Positions 16,660 through 24,848 of a DNA stretch of 64,000 bases are shown here, one piece after another (position 1 is the first letter of the stretch; each line of letters starts with the position of its first letter). Origin of the DNA: Actinomycetales bacterium (GTDB lineage: Bacteria; Actinomycetota; Actinomycetes; Actinomycetales; Kineosporiaceae). Under the pieces are notes generated by a model that saw only the letters and a program-made list of their open reading frames with translations, had not been told where the DNA came from and searched no databases. Location: the NCBI GenBank assembly GCA_012719445.1, contig JAAYAH010000281.1:1-64000 (forward strand), given 5' to 3'. A program made the translations under genes and the position numbers.

Positions 16660-17664
16660 GTGCGGGCATGGGTTGTCCAGGAGCCGGGGCCGATCACGGC
16701 CGGTCCGCTGCGCCTGGTCGAGCGGCGGGTCCCCGAGCCGGGACCGGGCGAGGTGCTGCTCCGGGTGAACGCCTGCGGGGTCTGCCGCACCGACCTGCAC
16801 CTGGCCGAGGGGGACCTCGCGCCTCGCGCACCGGCCGTCGTCCCGGGTCACCAGGTGATCGGCCGAGTGACCGCCTCCGGTCAGGGAGCGCGGCGGTTCG
16901 CCGTCGGCGATCGGGTGGGCGTGGCCTGGCTGCGGGGAACCTGCGGGCGGTGCCGGTACTGCCGTCGGGGCAGGGAGAACCTCTGCCCCGACGCCCTCTT
17001 CACCGGGTGGGACGCCGACGGAGGATTCGCGGAGTACGCCGTCGTCCCGGAGTCCTTCGCCTACCGGATACCCGACCGGTACGACGACGTCAGCGCGGCC
17101 CCCCTGCTCTGCGCGGGCATCGTCGGGTACCGGGCGCTGCGTCGGGCGGAGCTCCCCCCGGGCGGGCGGCTGGGGATCTACGGCTTCGGGGGCTCGGCCC
17201 ACCTGACGGCCCAGCTCGCCGTCGCCGAGGGGGCGCGGGTCCACGTCCTCACCCGCTCGGCCGCCGCCCGCTCCCTCGCGCTCGAGCTCGGGGCGGCCTC
17301 GGCTGGCGACAGTGAGGAGGGTCCGCCGGAGCCCCTGGACGCCGCGGTGCTGTTCGCGCCGGCAGGCGATCTCGTCCCCAGGGCTCTCGCCGCTCTGGAC
17401 CGGGGCGGGATCCTGTCCGTCGCGGGCATCCACCTCAGTGACGTGCCACCCCTGCGCTACGCCGAGCACCTCTTCGACGAGCGGCAGGTGCGCAGCACCA
17501 CCGCGAACACGAGGGCGGACGGCGAGGAGTTCCTGTCCCTCGCCGAGCGGATCCCGCTGCGGGTCCTGACCGTCCCGTTCGGTCTCGCCGAGGCGGACCA
17601 GGCTCTGGTCGCGCTGGCCACCGGCCGGATCAGCGGGGCCGGGGTGCTGCTGACCGACGGCTGA
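16660..17664 (+). CDS. Zinc-dependent alcohol dehydrogenase family protein
   Basis: 334 residues, medium-chain dehydrogenase fold. Catalytic-zinc ligands are Cys42 (GVCRTDLH) and His63 (VPGHQVIG); the structural-zinc cysteines are Cys95, 98, 101 and 109 in [15 protein letters not shown]. The dinucleotide-binding turn is YGFGGSAHL (about residue 180). The pattern PGHxxxGxV, GVAWLxGTCGxC and the DGGFAEY stretch match the AdhA subgroup (Rv1862-like) that oxidises primary alcohols or reduces aldehydes with NAD(P). It starts at GTG 16660. A Gly/Cys-poor region after residue 215 ([13 protein letters not shown]) is a small insertion. There is no clear operon partner. Confidence 0.88.
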   Translation: MRAWVVQEPGPITAGPLRLVERRVPEPGPGEVLLRVNACGVCRTDLHLAEGDLAPRAPAVVPGHQVIGRVTASGQGARRFAVGDRVGVAWLRGTCGRCRYCRRGRENLCPDALFTGWDADGGFAEYAVVPESFAYRIPDRYDDVSAAPLLCAGIVGYRALRRAELPPGGRLGIYGFGGSAHLTAQLAVAEGARVHVLTRSAAARSLALELGAASAGDSEEGPPEPLDAAVLFAPAGDLVPRALAALDRGGILSVAGIHLSDVPPLRYAEHLFDERQVRSTTANTRADGEEFLSLAERIPLRVLTVPFGLAEADQALVALATGRISGAGVLLTDG

Positions 17665-17739
17665 GCCGTCCCTGCGACTCCCAGGGAGCCGGACGAGGCC
17701 CCGCCCGGCCCCGGGGCTCCCCCCGGACGGTGTCGGGAC

Positions 17740-17756
17740 CTTCACGAAGGCTTCAT
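17740..17756 (+). promoter_or_regulatory. Direct repeat with 11-bp period, candidate response-regulator box
   Basis: CTTCAC (17740-17745) and CTTCAT (17751-17756) stand 11 bases apart, the spacing typical of OmpR/PhoB-family sites. They lie about 130 bases before the small secreted-protein gene and upstream of the response regulator at 18364, so autoregulation is likely. Confidence 0.5.
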
Positions 17757-17882
17757 CACCGCCGCGGTCGACCCCTCACGCCGGTCGCCGAGAGTCGTCC
17801 CATCGGCGGTCGACGCAGGAGTCCGGAACGGCCGGACACCGCCGGGAACCGCAGGAGTCCACAGACATGGAGGAAGGTACCC

Positions 17883-18248
17883 ATGAAGCTGTCGAAGATC
17901 CTCGTCGCCGGCGGGCTGGGACTGGCTCTGGCCGTCCCGGGCGGGATCGCGATCGCCTCGGCCGCCACCACGTCCCCGTCTCCCACCGTGACCACCCGGC
18001 CGGGAGACGACGCACCCGGCCCGCGGTTCGGCAGGGGATCGGGCGGGCGTTGGGCCGAGGGCCGCGAGGACTGCCCCTACCGTGACTCGCCGGAGATGAA
18101 GGCCTGGCGCGAGGGTCGCGAGGAGCGGCAGGAGCAGATGCGCAGGCTGCACGGGGACGACTGGACCCCGCCCCGGGACGGGACCGGCCCCTTCCACGAC
18201 CGGTCTCCCCGCGCCCAGCGGGAGCGGGACGTCGCGCCGTCCTCCTGA
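17883..18248 (+). CDS. Small secreted protein preceding a two-component system
   Basis: 121 residues. A signal peptide (MKLSKILVAGGLGLALAVPG, cleavage after IAIASA) is followed by a Thr/Pro linker and a charged, Arg/Glu-rich helix (MKAWREGREERQEQMRRLHG). A single Cys lies in EGREDCPYRD. A GGAGGAAGG site precedes the ATG. The charged-helix design and the place just before a sensor kinase recall Spy/CpxP-type stress proteins, which can bind misfolded proteins or the sensor; no clear homology is visible, so this is inference. A very strong hairpin (18269-18312) separates it from the response-regulator gene, so it is probably made in excess. Confidence 0.75.
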   Translation: MKLSKILVAGGLGLALAVPGGIAIASAATTSPSPTVTTRPGDDAPGPRFGRGSGGRWAEGREDCPYRDSPEMKAWREGREERQEQMRRLHGDDWTPPRDGTGPFHDRSPRAQRERDVAPSS

Positions 18249-18268
18249 CCGTCGCCGTGACACAGTGG

Positions 18269-18312
18269 CGGCCGGTCCACCCACCCCCTGGGCACCGGGT
18301 GGACCGGCCGCC
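18269..18312 (+). terminator. Strong hairpin between the secreted-protein and response-regulator genes
   Basis: A perfect 15-base-pair stem (GCGGCCGGTCCACCC, 18269-18283, with its complement 18298-18312) and a 14-base loop, starting about 20 bases after the stop at 18246-18248. It would end or attenuate transcription into the two-component genes. Confidence 0.75.
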
Positions 18313-18363
18313 CGGTCGCGTCCCGGTCCGTACCGCTGTCACCCGACTCCTGGGGGTCACGCC

Positions 18364-19053
18364 ATGACGCAGGTGCTCGTCGTCGACGACGAACCGCACA
18401 TCCGTTCCGTGCTCCGCGGGTACCTGGAGAGCGACGGGCACGTCGTGTCCGAGGCCGTGGACGGCGAGACAGCCCTGGACCTGCTGCGGCGCGACCGGTT
18501 CGATCTCGTGCTGCTGGATGTGATGATGCCGGGTGTCGACGGTCTCGAGGTGCTGCGGCGCCTCCGTGCCACGAGCGACGTCTACGTGATCCTGGTGACC
18601 GCCCGCACCGAGGAGGTCGACAAGCTGGTCGGGCTCGGTGTGGGCGCCGACGACTACATCACCAAGCCGTTCAGCCCGCGCGAGGTGGCGGCCAGGGTCA
18701 AGGCGGTGCTGCGGCGGGATAGAGGCCACCGGACCGGGGACCCGGACACGCTGCGGTTCGAGCGCCTGGTCATCGACGTCGCCGGGCGGGAGGTCACCGC
18801 GGACGACCGGCCCGTCGCGCTGTCCAGCCTGGAGTTCGACCTGCTCACCGCCCTCGCCGCAGCCCCTGGTCGGGTCTTCTCCCGGCGGCAGCTGTTGGAG
18901 CGGGTGTGGGGGTACGACTTCTACGGCGACGAGCGGGTGGTCGACGTGCACGTCCGCAGCCTGAGGGCGAGGCTCGGCGACGACGCCGCCGACCCGCACC
19001 TCATCGCGACCGTCCGAGGCGTGGGGTACAAGTTCGTCGGACGGCAGCGGTGA
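18364..19053 (+). CDS. OmpR/PhoB-family response regulator
   Basis: 229 residues. The receiver domain (1-120) has the acidic pair Asp8/Asp9, phospho-acceptor Asp52 (VLLDVMMPG) and the conserved Lys near 101 (ITKPFSPRE). The winged-helix DNA-binding domain (about 130-228) ends RLGDDAADPHLIATVRGVGY. It is phosphorylated by the kinase encoded next, whose GTG start overlaps this stop by four bases. It probably binds the 11-base-spaced repeats at 17740-17756. Confidence 0.93.
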   Translation: MTQVLVVDDEPHIRSVLRGYLESDGHVVSEAVDGETALDLLRRDRFDLVLLDVMMPGVDGLEVLRRLRATSDVYVILVTARTEEVDKLVGLGVGADDYITKPFSPREVAARVKAVLRRDRGHRTGDPDTLRFERLVIDVAGREVTADDRPVALSSLEFDLLTALAAAPGRVFSRRQLLERVWGYDFYGDERVVDVHVRSLRARLGDDAADPHLIATVRGVGYKFVGRQR

Positions 19054-20219
19054 CCCCGGGCTCGGCGGCCGTCCCCGGCCGCAGGAGTTTGGCGGCCGTC
19101 CGGTTCCCGGTCCGACTGTTCGCCTCCTACGTCCTGGTCGTGGCGGTGGGTGCGGTCACCGCCTACCTGACGGTGCGGCTGCTGGCGCCGCCCCTCTACG
19201 AGCACCGCCTCGGCGGCATGGACGGGACGGGTCCCGGGACCGGGCAGGGACACCCGATGGGGCAGGGTCCCGGCCAGGGGCGGATGCTGCGGGGCACCTT
19301 CGTCTCGGCGCTGAACACCGCTCTGCTCATCGCGATCGCCGCCAGCACCGCGGTGGCGGCCCTGGTCGCCGCCGTCACCACCCGACGGCTGGTCAGCCCG
19401 CTGGACGCCGTGCGGCGAGCGACCCGCCGGATCGCGGCGGGGGAGTACGCGGTCCGGGTGGAGCAGCCGGGCGAACCGGAGCTGGCCGCCCTCGCCGCCG
19501 ACGTCAACACGCTGGCCAGGGTGCTCGGCGAGACGGAGGCCCGGCGCACCCGGCTGCTCGGCGAGGTGGCCCACGAGATGCGCACCCCGCTCACCGCCCT
19601 GGACGGGTACGTGGAGGGGATCATCGACGGGGTCTTCGAGGCGAGCCCGGAGACCCTCGGGACGATCGGCGACGAGTTGCGTCGGCTGCACCGGCTCGCG
19701 GACGACCTCTCGGAGCTCTCCCGGGCGGAGGAGCACCGGCTCGACCTACACCCGGTGGACGCCGACCTGTCCGCGTTGGCCGAGAGGGCGGTCAGCCGGC
19801 TGGCACCACAGTTCGACGACGCAGGGGTGGCGCTGCGGGTCGAGGTGCCGGGGCCGGTCCTGGTGCGGCTCGACCCGGACCGGGTGGTCCAGATCCTCAC
19901 GAACCTGCTGGGCAACGCCCTCGTCGCCACCCCCGCCGGTGGGAGCGTCACGGTGCGGGTCGGCACCGGGGGCGGCGAGGCAGGGGTCGAGGTCTCCGAC
20001 ACCGGGGTCGGGCTGGCCACGGGGGAGGAGGAACGGATCTTCGACCGGTTCCACCGGGCCCCCGGCGCGATCCGGCGCTCCGAGGGCTCGGGGATCGGGC
20101 TCACCATCGCCCGGGGCATCGCCCGGGCCCACGGCGGAGACGTCACGGCCGCCTCACCCGGCCCCGGTCGGGGGGCGACGTTCCGGCTGACGCTCCCGAT
20201 CCGTGGCACCGGGTCCTGA
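19050..20219 (+). CDS. Sensor histidine kinase
   Basis: 389 residues. Two membrane helices (about 22-45 and 88-112) enclose a short extracellular loop that is mostly Gly, Pro, Gln and Met (GPGTGQGHPMGQGPGQG). Then come a HAMP linker, the dimerisation/phospho-acceptor box LLGEVAHEMRTPLTALDGY with His175, and an ATPase domain with the N box (NLLGNALVAT), DTGVGL and GSGIGLTIARGI. The short Gly-rich loop is unlikely to be a folded ligand-binding domain, so sensing is probably through membrane state or a partner protein such as the secreted protein at 17883. The GTG start overlaps the regulator gene by four bases. Confidence 0.92.
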   Translation: MTPGSAAVPGRRSLAAVRFPVRLFASYVLVVAVGAVTAYLTVRLLAPPLYEHRLGGMDGTGPGTGQGHPMGQGPGQGRMLRGTFVSALNTALLIAIAASTAVAALVAAVTTRRLVSPLDAVRRATRRIAAGEYAVRVEQPGEPELAALAADVNTLARVLGETEARRTRLLGEVAHEMRTPLTALDGYVEGIIDGVFEASPETLGTIGDELRRLHRLADDLSELSRAEEHRLDLHPVDADLSALAERAVSRLAPQFDDAGVALRVEVPGPVLVRLDPDRVVQILTNLLGNALVATPAGGSVTVRVGTGGGEAGVEVSDTGVGLATGEEERIFDRFHRAPGAIRRSEGSGIGLTIARGIARAHGGDVTAASPGPGRGATFRLTLPIRGTGS

Positions 20220-20222
20220 TGC

Positions 20223-20282
20223 TCTGCTGCGGGGTGCCGTGTTCTGCCGGGCGGCGGGTTCTGCTGCGGGGTGCCGTGTTCT
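20223..20282. repeat. 23-bp direct repeat after the kinase gene
   Basis: Two identical 23-base copies (20223-20245 and 20260-20282) of a sequence containing GCTGCGGGGTGCCGTG, 37 bases apart. The first begins four bases after the kinase stop codon. No inverted ends or open frame are associated with it. Confidence 0.85.
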
Positions 20283-20327
20283 AGGGTGAGGGCGTTCACC
20301 GCCCGTCCGCCTGCCAGGGAGGCTCTC

Positions 20328-20813
20328 GTGTCCGTCGTGGGATCGCTGCGCCGAGGGCGTCGTCCTGCCGTCGTGGTCGCCGCCGTCGTCATCGGCGTCT
20401 CGGTGGCCGGGGCGACGACGGGTTGCTCGTCCGGCTCCGACGCCGCGGCGCCGTCCGCCTCAGCCCCTGCCGCGAGCCCTGCGGGCGAGACCAGGCCGGA
20501 CCACATCGCCGCCGAGACCTTCGCCTCGGCGATGGCCGAGGACGGGGTCGTCCTGCTCGACGTCCGCACCGCCCAGGAGTTCGCCGAGGGACACCTCGAG
20601 GGGGCGCGGAACATCGACGTGCAGGCCCCCGACTTCGTCCAGCAGCTCCAGGCCCTGGACAACTCGGCGACCTACCTCGTCTACTGCCGGACCGGCGTTC
20701 GTTCCGGGGTCGCAGCCGACCAGCTGAGGGCTGCCGGGTTCGCCGACGTCACCGGGTTGGCGGGCGGGATCGTGGCCTGGCAGGCCGAGGGCCGGAAGGT
20801 CGTCACCGGCTGA
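20328..20813 (+). CDS. Rhodanese-domain lipoprotein
   Basis: 161 residues. A signal peptide with hydrophobic core VVVAAVVIGVSVAG ends in ATTGC, a lipobox-like site with Cys33, followed by a Ser/Ala/Pro spacer. The rhodanese domain (about 60-160) has LLDVRTAQEFAEGHLEGA and the active-site loop CRTGVRSG with the sulfur-accepting Cys120. It probably works as a sulfurtransferase or thiol-handling protein on the outer face of the membrane. AGGGAGG sits six bases before the GTG at 20328; the longer open frame has no ribosome site. It lies about 110 bases after the kinase and could be a member of its regulon. Confidence 0.88.
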   Translation: MSVVGSLRRGRRPAVVVAAVVIGVSVAGATTGCSSGSDAAAPSASAPAASPAGETRPDHIAAETFASAMAEDGVVLLDVRTAQEFAEGHLEGARNIDVQAPDFVQQLQALDNSATYLVYCRTGVRSGVAADQLRAAGFADVTGLAGGIVAWQAEGRKVVTG

Positions 20814-21352
20814 CGGACGAGCCGGAGCGGGGACCCGAGCCGATCACTGAGCGGGGTCGTCGTCTCGCCCGTCCTCCGTTCGGCCCCTCCGCCGTCCCCC
20901 GTTCGGCCCCTGTCCGACTCGGCGGGAACCGCCGGAATCGTGTCACCGGGGCGTCGCGGCGCGTGATGTGATCGATCTGACGTCGAGCGGCCGACGCCGG
21001 CGACCCCGCTGTGAGCGGCACAAAAGCCGTCAGATCGTCGTTGCTGCAGGTGTCAGGGCGGTTGCAGGGGGGACCTTCGTCGCGCCGGACCCCGACAGGC
21101 CGGGAGATGGTTGACACGGCAAAATGAGATCGGTGCCCCGATGCCGACCCGGTCGATCCGGACCAGGGAGATCAATGTCCGTGGGATGCGTCGACGGGAA
21201 CACGCCGACGGTCACGGTGGAGACCACCGCCATCGTGACCGAGAGTGATATGGCCACCCCCACCAGCCGGGCGACGACCGGAGGGGGTCCATGGCGGGAT
21301 CATGGGGTAACGATCAACGACCTGGACGGGGTCGTGCGGGTCTAGGAGAGAT
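20814..21352. other. Intergenic region before the transcarboxylase operon
   Basis: No gene is supported. It holds a 19-base direct repeat (20870-20888 and 20893-20911) differing at one position. TTGACA at 21111-21116 is followed by an AT-richer stretch (AAAATGAGAT) but has no convincing -10 at the right distance. The operon leader and promoter must lie here, but I cannot place the start site. Confidence 0.4.
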
Positions 21353-22843
21353 GTGACAGTGAACCGCAAGATCGACGTGACGGAGCTCGCGCTGCGGGAC
21401 GCCCACCAGAGCCTCATGGCCACCCGGATGGCCATAGAGGACATGGTCCCGGCGTGCGAGGACATCGACACCGCCGGGTACTGGAGCGTCGAGTGCTGGG
21501 GCGGGGCCACCTTCGACTCCTGCATCCGTTACCTCAACGAGGACCCGTGGGAGCGGCTGCGGACCTTCCGCCGGCTGATGCCGAACTCGCGGCTGCAGAT
21601 GCTGCTGCGCGGGCAGAACCTGCTCGGCTACCGCCACTACGAGGACGAGGTCGTCGACCGCTTCGTGGCCAAGGCCGCCGAGAACGGGATGGACGTCTTC
21701 CGGGTCTTCGACGCCCTCAACGACGTCCGCAACGTCAAGCAGGCCATCGCCGCGGTCAAGCGTGCGGGCAAGCACGCCCAGGGCACCATCTGCTACACGG
21801 TCAGCCCGCTGCACACGGTCGAGGGCTACGTGAAGATGGCCAAGGACCTCATGGCCCTGGGCTGCGACTCGCTCTGCCTGAAGGACATGGCCGCGCTGCT
21901 CAAGCCGCAGCCCGCCTACGACATCGTCAAGGCGATCAAGAAAGAGCTCGGTCAGGACACCCGGGTCCACCTCCACTGCCACGCGACGACCGGGGTGACC
22001 CTGGTCTCGCTGATGAAGGCCATCGAGGCAGGGGCCGACGCGGTCGACACCGCCATCAGCTCGCTCAGCCTCGGGCCGGGGCACAACCCCACCGAGAGCC
22101 TGGTCGAGATGCTCGAGGGCACCGCCTACCACACCGAGCTCGACTACGACCGGCTGCTGAAGATCCGGGACCACTTCGCCGGGGTCCGGCCGCGGTACGC
22201 CGAGTTCCTCTCCGGGATCACCGGCGTCGAGACCGAGATCTTCAAGAGCCAGATCCCCGGCGGGATGATCTCCAACATGGAGAGCCAGCTCAAGCAGCAG
22301 GGAGCTGGCGACAAGCTCAAGGAGGTCCTCGAGGAGGTGCCGCGGGTGCGCGCGGTCGCCGGGTACCCGCCGCTGGTGACCCCGTCCAGCCAGATCGTCG
22401 GCACCCAGGCCGTCTTCAACGTGCTCATGGGCCGGTACAAGGTCCTCACCGCCGAGTTCGCCGACCTCATGCTCGGCTACTACGGCGAGACCATCGGCGA
22501 GCGCGACCCCGAGGTGATCGAGATCGCCGAGAGGCAGACCAAGAAGCCCCCGATCACCTGCCGTCCCGCCGATCTGCTCACCCCGGAGTGGGAGCAGCTG
22601 CGTACCGAGACCCTCGGCCTCGAGGGGAACGACGGAACCGACGAGGACGTCCTGACCCGGGCCATGTTCCCCCAGGTCGCACCGACGTTCTTCCGGGAGC
22701 GGGAGGACGGTCCGAAGAACGTCGGCCGCGACCCGGAGGAGGCCGCCGCCGCGGGATCCTCCGCCAACCCTGTCCGCACCCCCATCAAGTACCGGGTGAC
22801 CGTCAACGGCACGTCGCACAGCGTTGCCGTCGCGCCCGCGTGA
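21353..22843 (+). CDS. Transcarboxylase 5S subunit (methylmalonyl-CoA:pyruvate carboxyltransferase)
   Basis: 496 residues. This HMGL/pyruvate-carboxylase-type TIM barrel transfers CO2 from carboxybiotin to pyruvate, giving oxaloacetate. Asp16 in LRDAHQSLMATRM, Lys177 in LCLKDMAALL (the residue carbamylated in the family) and the metal ligands His208 and His210 in HLHCHATTG are present. A conserved C-terminal region follows (TPSSQIVGTQAVFNVLMGRY). The last residues, YRVTVNGTSHSVAVAPA, look like the first strands of a biotinyl domain, but the protein ends before an AMKM site, so biotin must come from the separate 1.3S protein. AGGAGAG precedes two GTG starts (21353 and 21359). It could equally be an oxaloacetate decarboxylase alpha chain; the 12S and 1.3S neighbours favour transcarboxylase. 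Confidence 0.88.
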   Translation: MTVNRKIDVTELALRDAHQSLMATRMAIEDMVPACEDIDTAGYWSVECWGGATFDSCIRYLNEDPWERLRTFRRLMPNSRLQMLLRGQNLLGYRHYEDEVVDRFVAKAAENGMDVFRVFDALNDVRNVKQAIAAVKRAGKHAQGTICYTVSPLHTVEGYVKMAKDLMALGCDSLCLKDMAALLKPQPAYDIVKAIKKELGQDTRVHLHCHATTGVTLVSLMKAIEAGADAVDTAISSLSLGPGHNPTESLVEMLEGTAYHTELDYDRLLKIRDHFAGVRPRYAEFLSGITGVETEIFKSQIPGGMISNMESQLKQQGAGDKLKEVLEEVPRVRAVAGYPPLVTPSSQIVGTQAVFNVLMGRYKVLTAEFADLMLGYYGETIGERDPEVIEIAERQTKKPPITCRPADLLTPEWEQLRTETLGLEGNDGTDEDVLTRAMFPQVAPTFFREREDGPKNVGRDPEEAAAAGSSANPVRTPIKYRVTVNGTSHSVAVAPA

Positions 22844-22850
22844 GGACGCC

Positions 22851-24434
22851 GTGAATCCCAAGGTGAGCTCCAAGGTGACCGCCAAGACCATGAACATGAA
22901 GCAGCGCGTCGAGCTGCTGAAGGAGCGTCGCGAGGAGGTCGCGGCGGGAGGTGGCGAGCGCAGGCTCGAGAAGCAACGGGCCGAGGGCAAGCTGACCGCC
23001 CGCGAGCGGATCGCCGAGCTGGTCGACCCGGACAGCTTCCAGGAGAGCGGGATGTTCGCCCAGCACCGGGCGACCCTGTTCGGCATGGCGGACTCCACGC
23101 TGCCCGCCGACGGGGTGGTCACCGGCGCGGCGACGGTCCTCGGCCGCCCGGTGCACCTGGCCAGCCAGGACTTCACCGTCGCGGGCGGCTCCGCAGGCGA
23201 GGTCCACTCGGAGAAGGTCGCCGCGACGATGCGGGCGTCCCTGAAGACGGGCACCCCGTTCGTCTTCATCAACGACTCCGGGGGAGCGCGGGTCCAGGAG
23301 GGCATCGACTCGCTGTCCGGGTACGGCCGGGTCTTCTTCAACAACGTCATGCTCAGCGGCGTCGTCCCGCAGATCTCCGTGATCGCGGGTCCGTGCGCCG
23401 GGGGCGCGGCGTACTCCCCGGCCCTGACCGACTTCATCATCCAGACCAGGGCCGCCAGGATGTTCATCACCGGGCCCAACGTCATCCAGCAGGTCACCGG
23501 CGAGACCGTGAGCGCCGAGCAGCTCGGTGGCCCGGACACGCACATGGCCAACTCCGGGGTCACCCACTTCATCGCCGAGGACGACCGGCACGCCCTGTTC
23601 CTGGTGAAGAAGCTGCTGAGCTTCCTGCCGCTGAACAACAGCGAGGAGCCGCCCGTCGTCCCCAACGAGGGCATCGTCGAGCCGAACCCGCGGCTCAACG
23701 AGATCGTGCCGGCGAAGGCCAAGAAGGGCTACGACGTCCGCGAGGTCATCGCCAACCTCGTCGACGAGGGGGACTTCCTCGAGGTCCAGGCCGGGTACGC
23801 CGCGAACATCGTGGTCGGGTTCGCCCGGATCATCGGTCGCACGGTGGGGATCGTGGCGAACCAACCGATGGTGCTGTCCGGGGTCCTCGACATCAACGCC
23901 TCGGACAAGGGTTCCCGGTTCGTCAGGTTCTGCAACGCGTTCAACATCCCGCTGGTCACCCTGGTCGACGTCCCCGGGTTCCTGCCGGGCGTGCAGCAGG
24001 AGTACGACGGGATCATCCGGCACGGCGCCAAGCTGCTCTTCGCATACTCGGCGGCGACGGTGCCGAAGGTGACCGTCGTGCTGCGCAAGGCGTACGGGGG
24101 TGCCTACCTGGCGATGTGCAGCAAGGACCTGGGCGCCGACCGGGTGTTCGCCTGGCCGACGGCCGAGGTCGCGGTCATGGGTGCCGAGGGTGCCGCGGAG
24201 ATCGTGTTCCGCAAGGAGATCAAGGCGGCGGAGGACGCCGCGGCGAAGCGGGCGGAGCTCATCGAGACCTACCGCGAGGCCTTCTCGACCCCGTACGTCG
24301 CCGCCTCACGGGGACTCGTCGACGACATCATCGAACCGGCCGAGACCCGGAAGGCGCTGGCGATGGCGCTGGAGACGCTGCACTCGAAGCGGGAGCTGCG
24401 GCCGCAGAAGAAGCACGGACTGATCCCGCTGTGA
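22851..24434 (+). CDS. Transcarboxylase 12S subunit (methylmalonyl-CoA carboxyltransferase)
   Basis: 527 residues, crotonase-fold carboxyltransferase of the propionyl-CoA carboxylase beta / MmdA family. N- and C-terminal half-domains show the oxyanion turns SGGARVQEG, GPCAGGAAYSPALTDF and, in the second half, PGFLPGVQQEYDGIIRHGAK and YGGAYLAM. It exchanges the carboxyl group between methylmalonyl-CoA and biotin on the 1.3S subunit. The GTG at 22851 has GAGGA upstream and lies 7 bases after the 5S stop. The last codons and the stop are duplicated in tandem (24417-24452), giving a second in-frame stop 18 bases downstream. No biotin carboxylase gene is in the operon, which supports transcarboxylation rather than ATP-driven carboxylation. 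Confidence 0.9.
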   Translation: MNPKVSSKVTAKTMNMKQRVELLKERREEVAAGGGERRLEKQRAEGKLTARERIAELVDPDSFQESGMFAQHRATLFGMADSTLPADGVVTGAATVLGRPVHLASQDFTVAGGSAGEVHSEKVAATMRASLKTGTPFVFINDSGGARVQEGIDSLSGYGRVFFNNVMLSGVVPQISVIAGPCAGGAAYSPALTDFIIQTRAARMFITGPNVIQQVTGETVSAEQLGGPDTHMANSGVTHFIAEDDRHALFLVKKLLSFLPLNNSEEPPVVPNEGIVEPNPRLNEIVPAKAKKGYDVREVIANLVDEGDFLEVQAGYAANIVVGFARIIGRTVGIVANQPMVLSGVLDINASDKGSRFVRFCNAFNIPLVTLVDVPGFLPGVQQEYDGIIRHGAKLLFAYSAATVPKVTVVLRKAYGGAYLAMCSKDLGADRVFAWPTAEVAVMGAEGAAEIVFRKEIKAAEDAAAKRAELIETYREAFSTPYVAASRGLVDDIIEPAETRKALAMALETLHSKRELRPQKKHGLIPL

Positions 24435-24452
24435 GGACTGATCCCGCTGTGA
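24417..24452. repeat. Exact 18-bp tandem duplication over the 12S stop codon
   Basis: Units 24417-24434 and 24435-24452 are identical (GGACTGATCCCGCTGTGA). Each encodes GLIPL plus a stop in the same frame, so the stop codon is doubled six codons apart. Confidence 0.9.
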
Positions 24453-24459
24453 GGACCGC

Positions 24460-24795
24460 ATGAGCACCGACATGGACACCCTGACGACGGCCGACCTGCA
24501 CCGCATGGTGGAGGAGCTCGCCTTCCGCGTGGAGCGGCTCGAGGCCGAACTGGTCGAGGTGCGCCGCGCCTGGGCCGAGACCCGCTCCGCCCAGGAGCAG
24601 GGTGGTACGGCCGGGGCCGCGGCGTCTCCCGCGGCCCTGCCGGCGGAGGTGGTGCTCGCCATCTCCGCCGCCGTGGCCGCCTACCTCGGCAAGCGGGCCG
24701 TCGTCAAGCAGATCCACTTCGCCGGTGACACGGCCTGGGCGCAGCAGGGGCGCGCGGCGGTCCAGAGCTCCCACTTCGTGCACGGGGTGCGGTAG
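24460..24795 (+). CDS. Small transcarboxylase-operon protein with OadG-like C terminus
   Basis: 111 residues. The N-terminal 35 residues form a heptad-patterned coiled coil (DLHRMVEELAFRVERLEAEL). A Gly/Ala linker follows, then a motif EVVLAISAAVAAYLGKR plus VKQIHFAGDTAWAQQGR and a terminal SSHFVHGVR. The AAVAAYLG...I...WaxxGR pattern resembles the cytoplasmic end of OadG/MmdD-type small subunits of biotin-dependent decarboxylases, which hold the complex together; no membrane helix is present. In the operon it lies between the 12S and 1.3S genes. A role in assembling 5S, 12S and 1.3S is inferred from this. Confidence 0.7.
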   Translation: MSTDMDTLTTADLHRMVEELAFRVERLEAELVEVRRAWAETRSAQEQGGTAGAAASPAALPAEVVLAISAAVAAYLGKRAVVKQIHFAGDTAWAQQGRAAVQSSHFVHGVR

Positions 24796-24848
24796 CCCCC
24801 TCCGCACCGCACCATGCCCTCTCGGAACCCGTACCAGCAAGGATGGCG

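Noticed and set aside
16229-16669. Antisense frame with VDQHG-type repeats over the small pentad protein
   Set aside because: Repeats on one strand force repeats on the other. Codon bias, the ribosome site and the conserved-looking C-terminal domain favour the plus strand.
20814-21352. Two small frames (minus 21030-21263, plus 21124-21345)
   Set aside because: Poor codon bias, no ribosome sites, mutually overlapping; probably leader or promoter DNA.
21314-23722. 802-codon minus-strand frame over the 5S and 12S genes
   Set aside because: Shadow frame; the opposite strand has full catalytic motifs.
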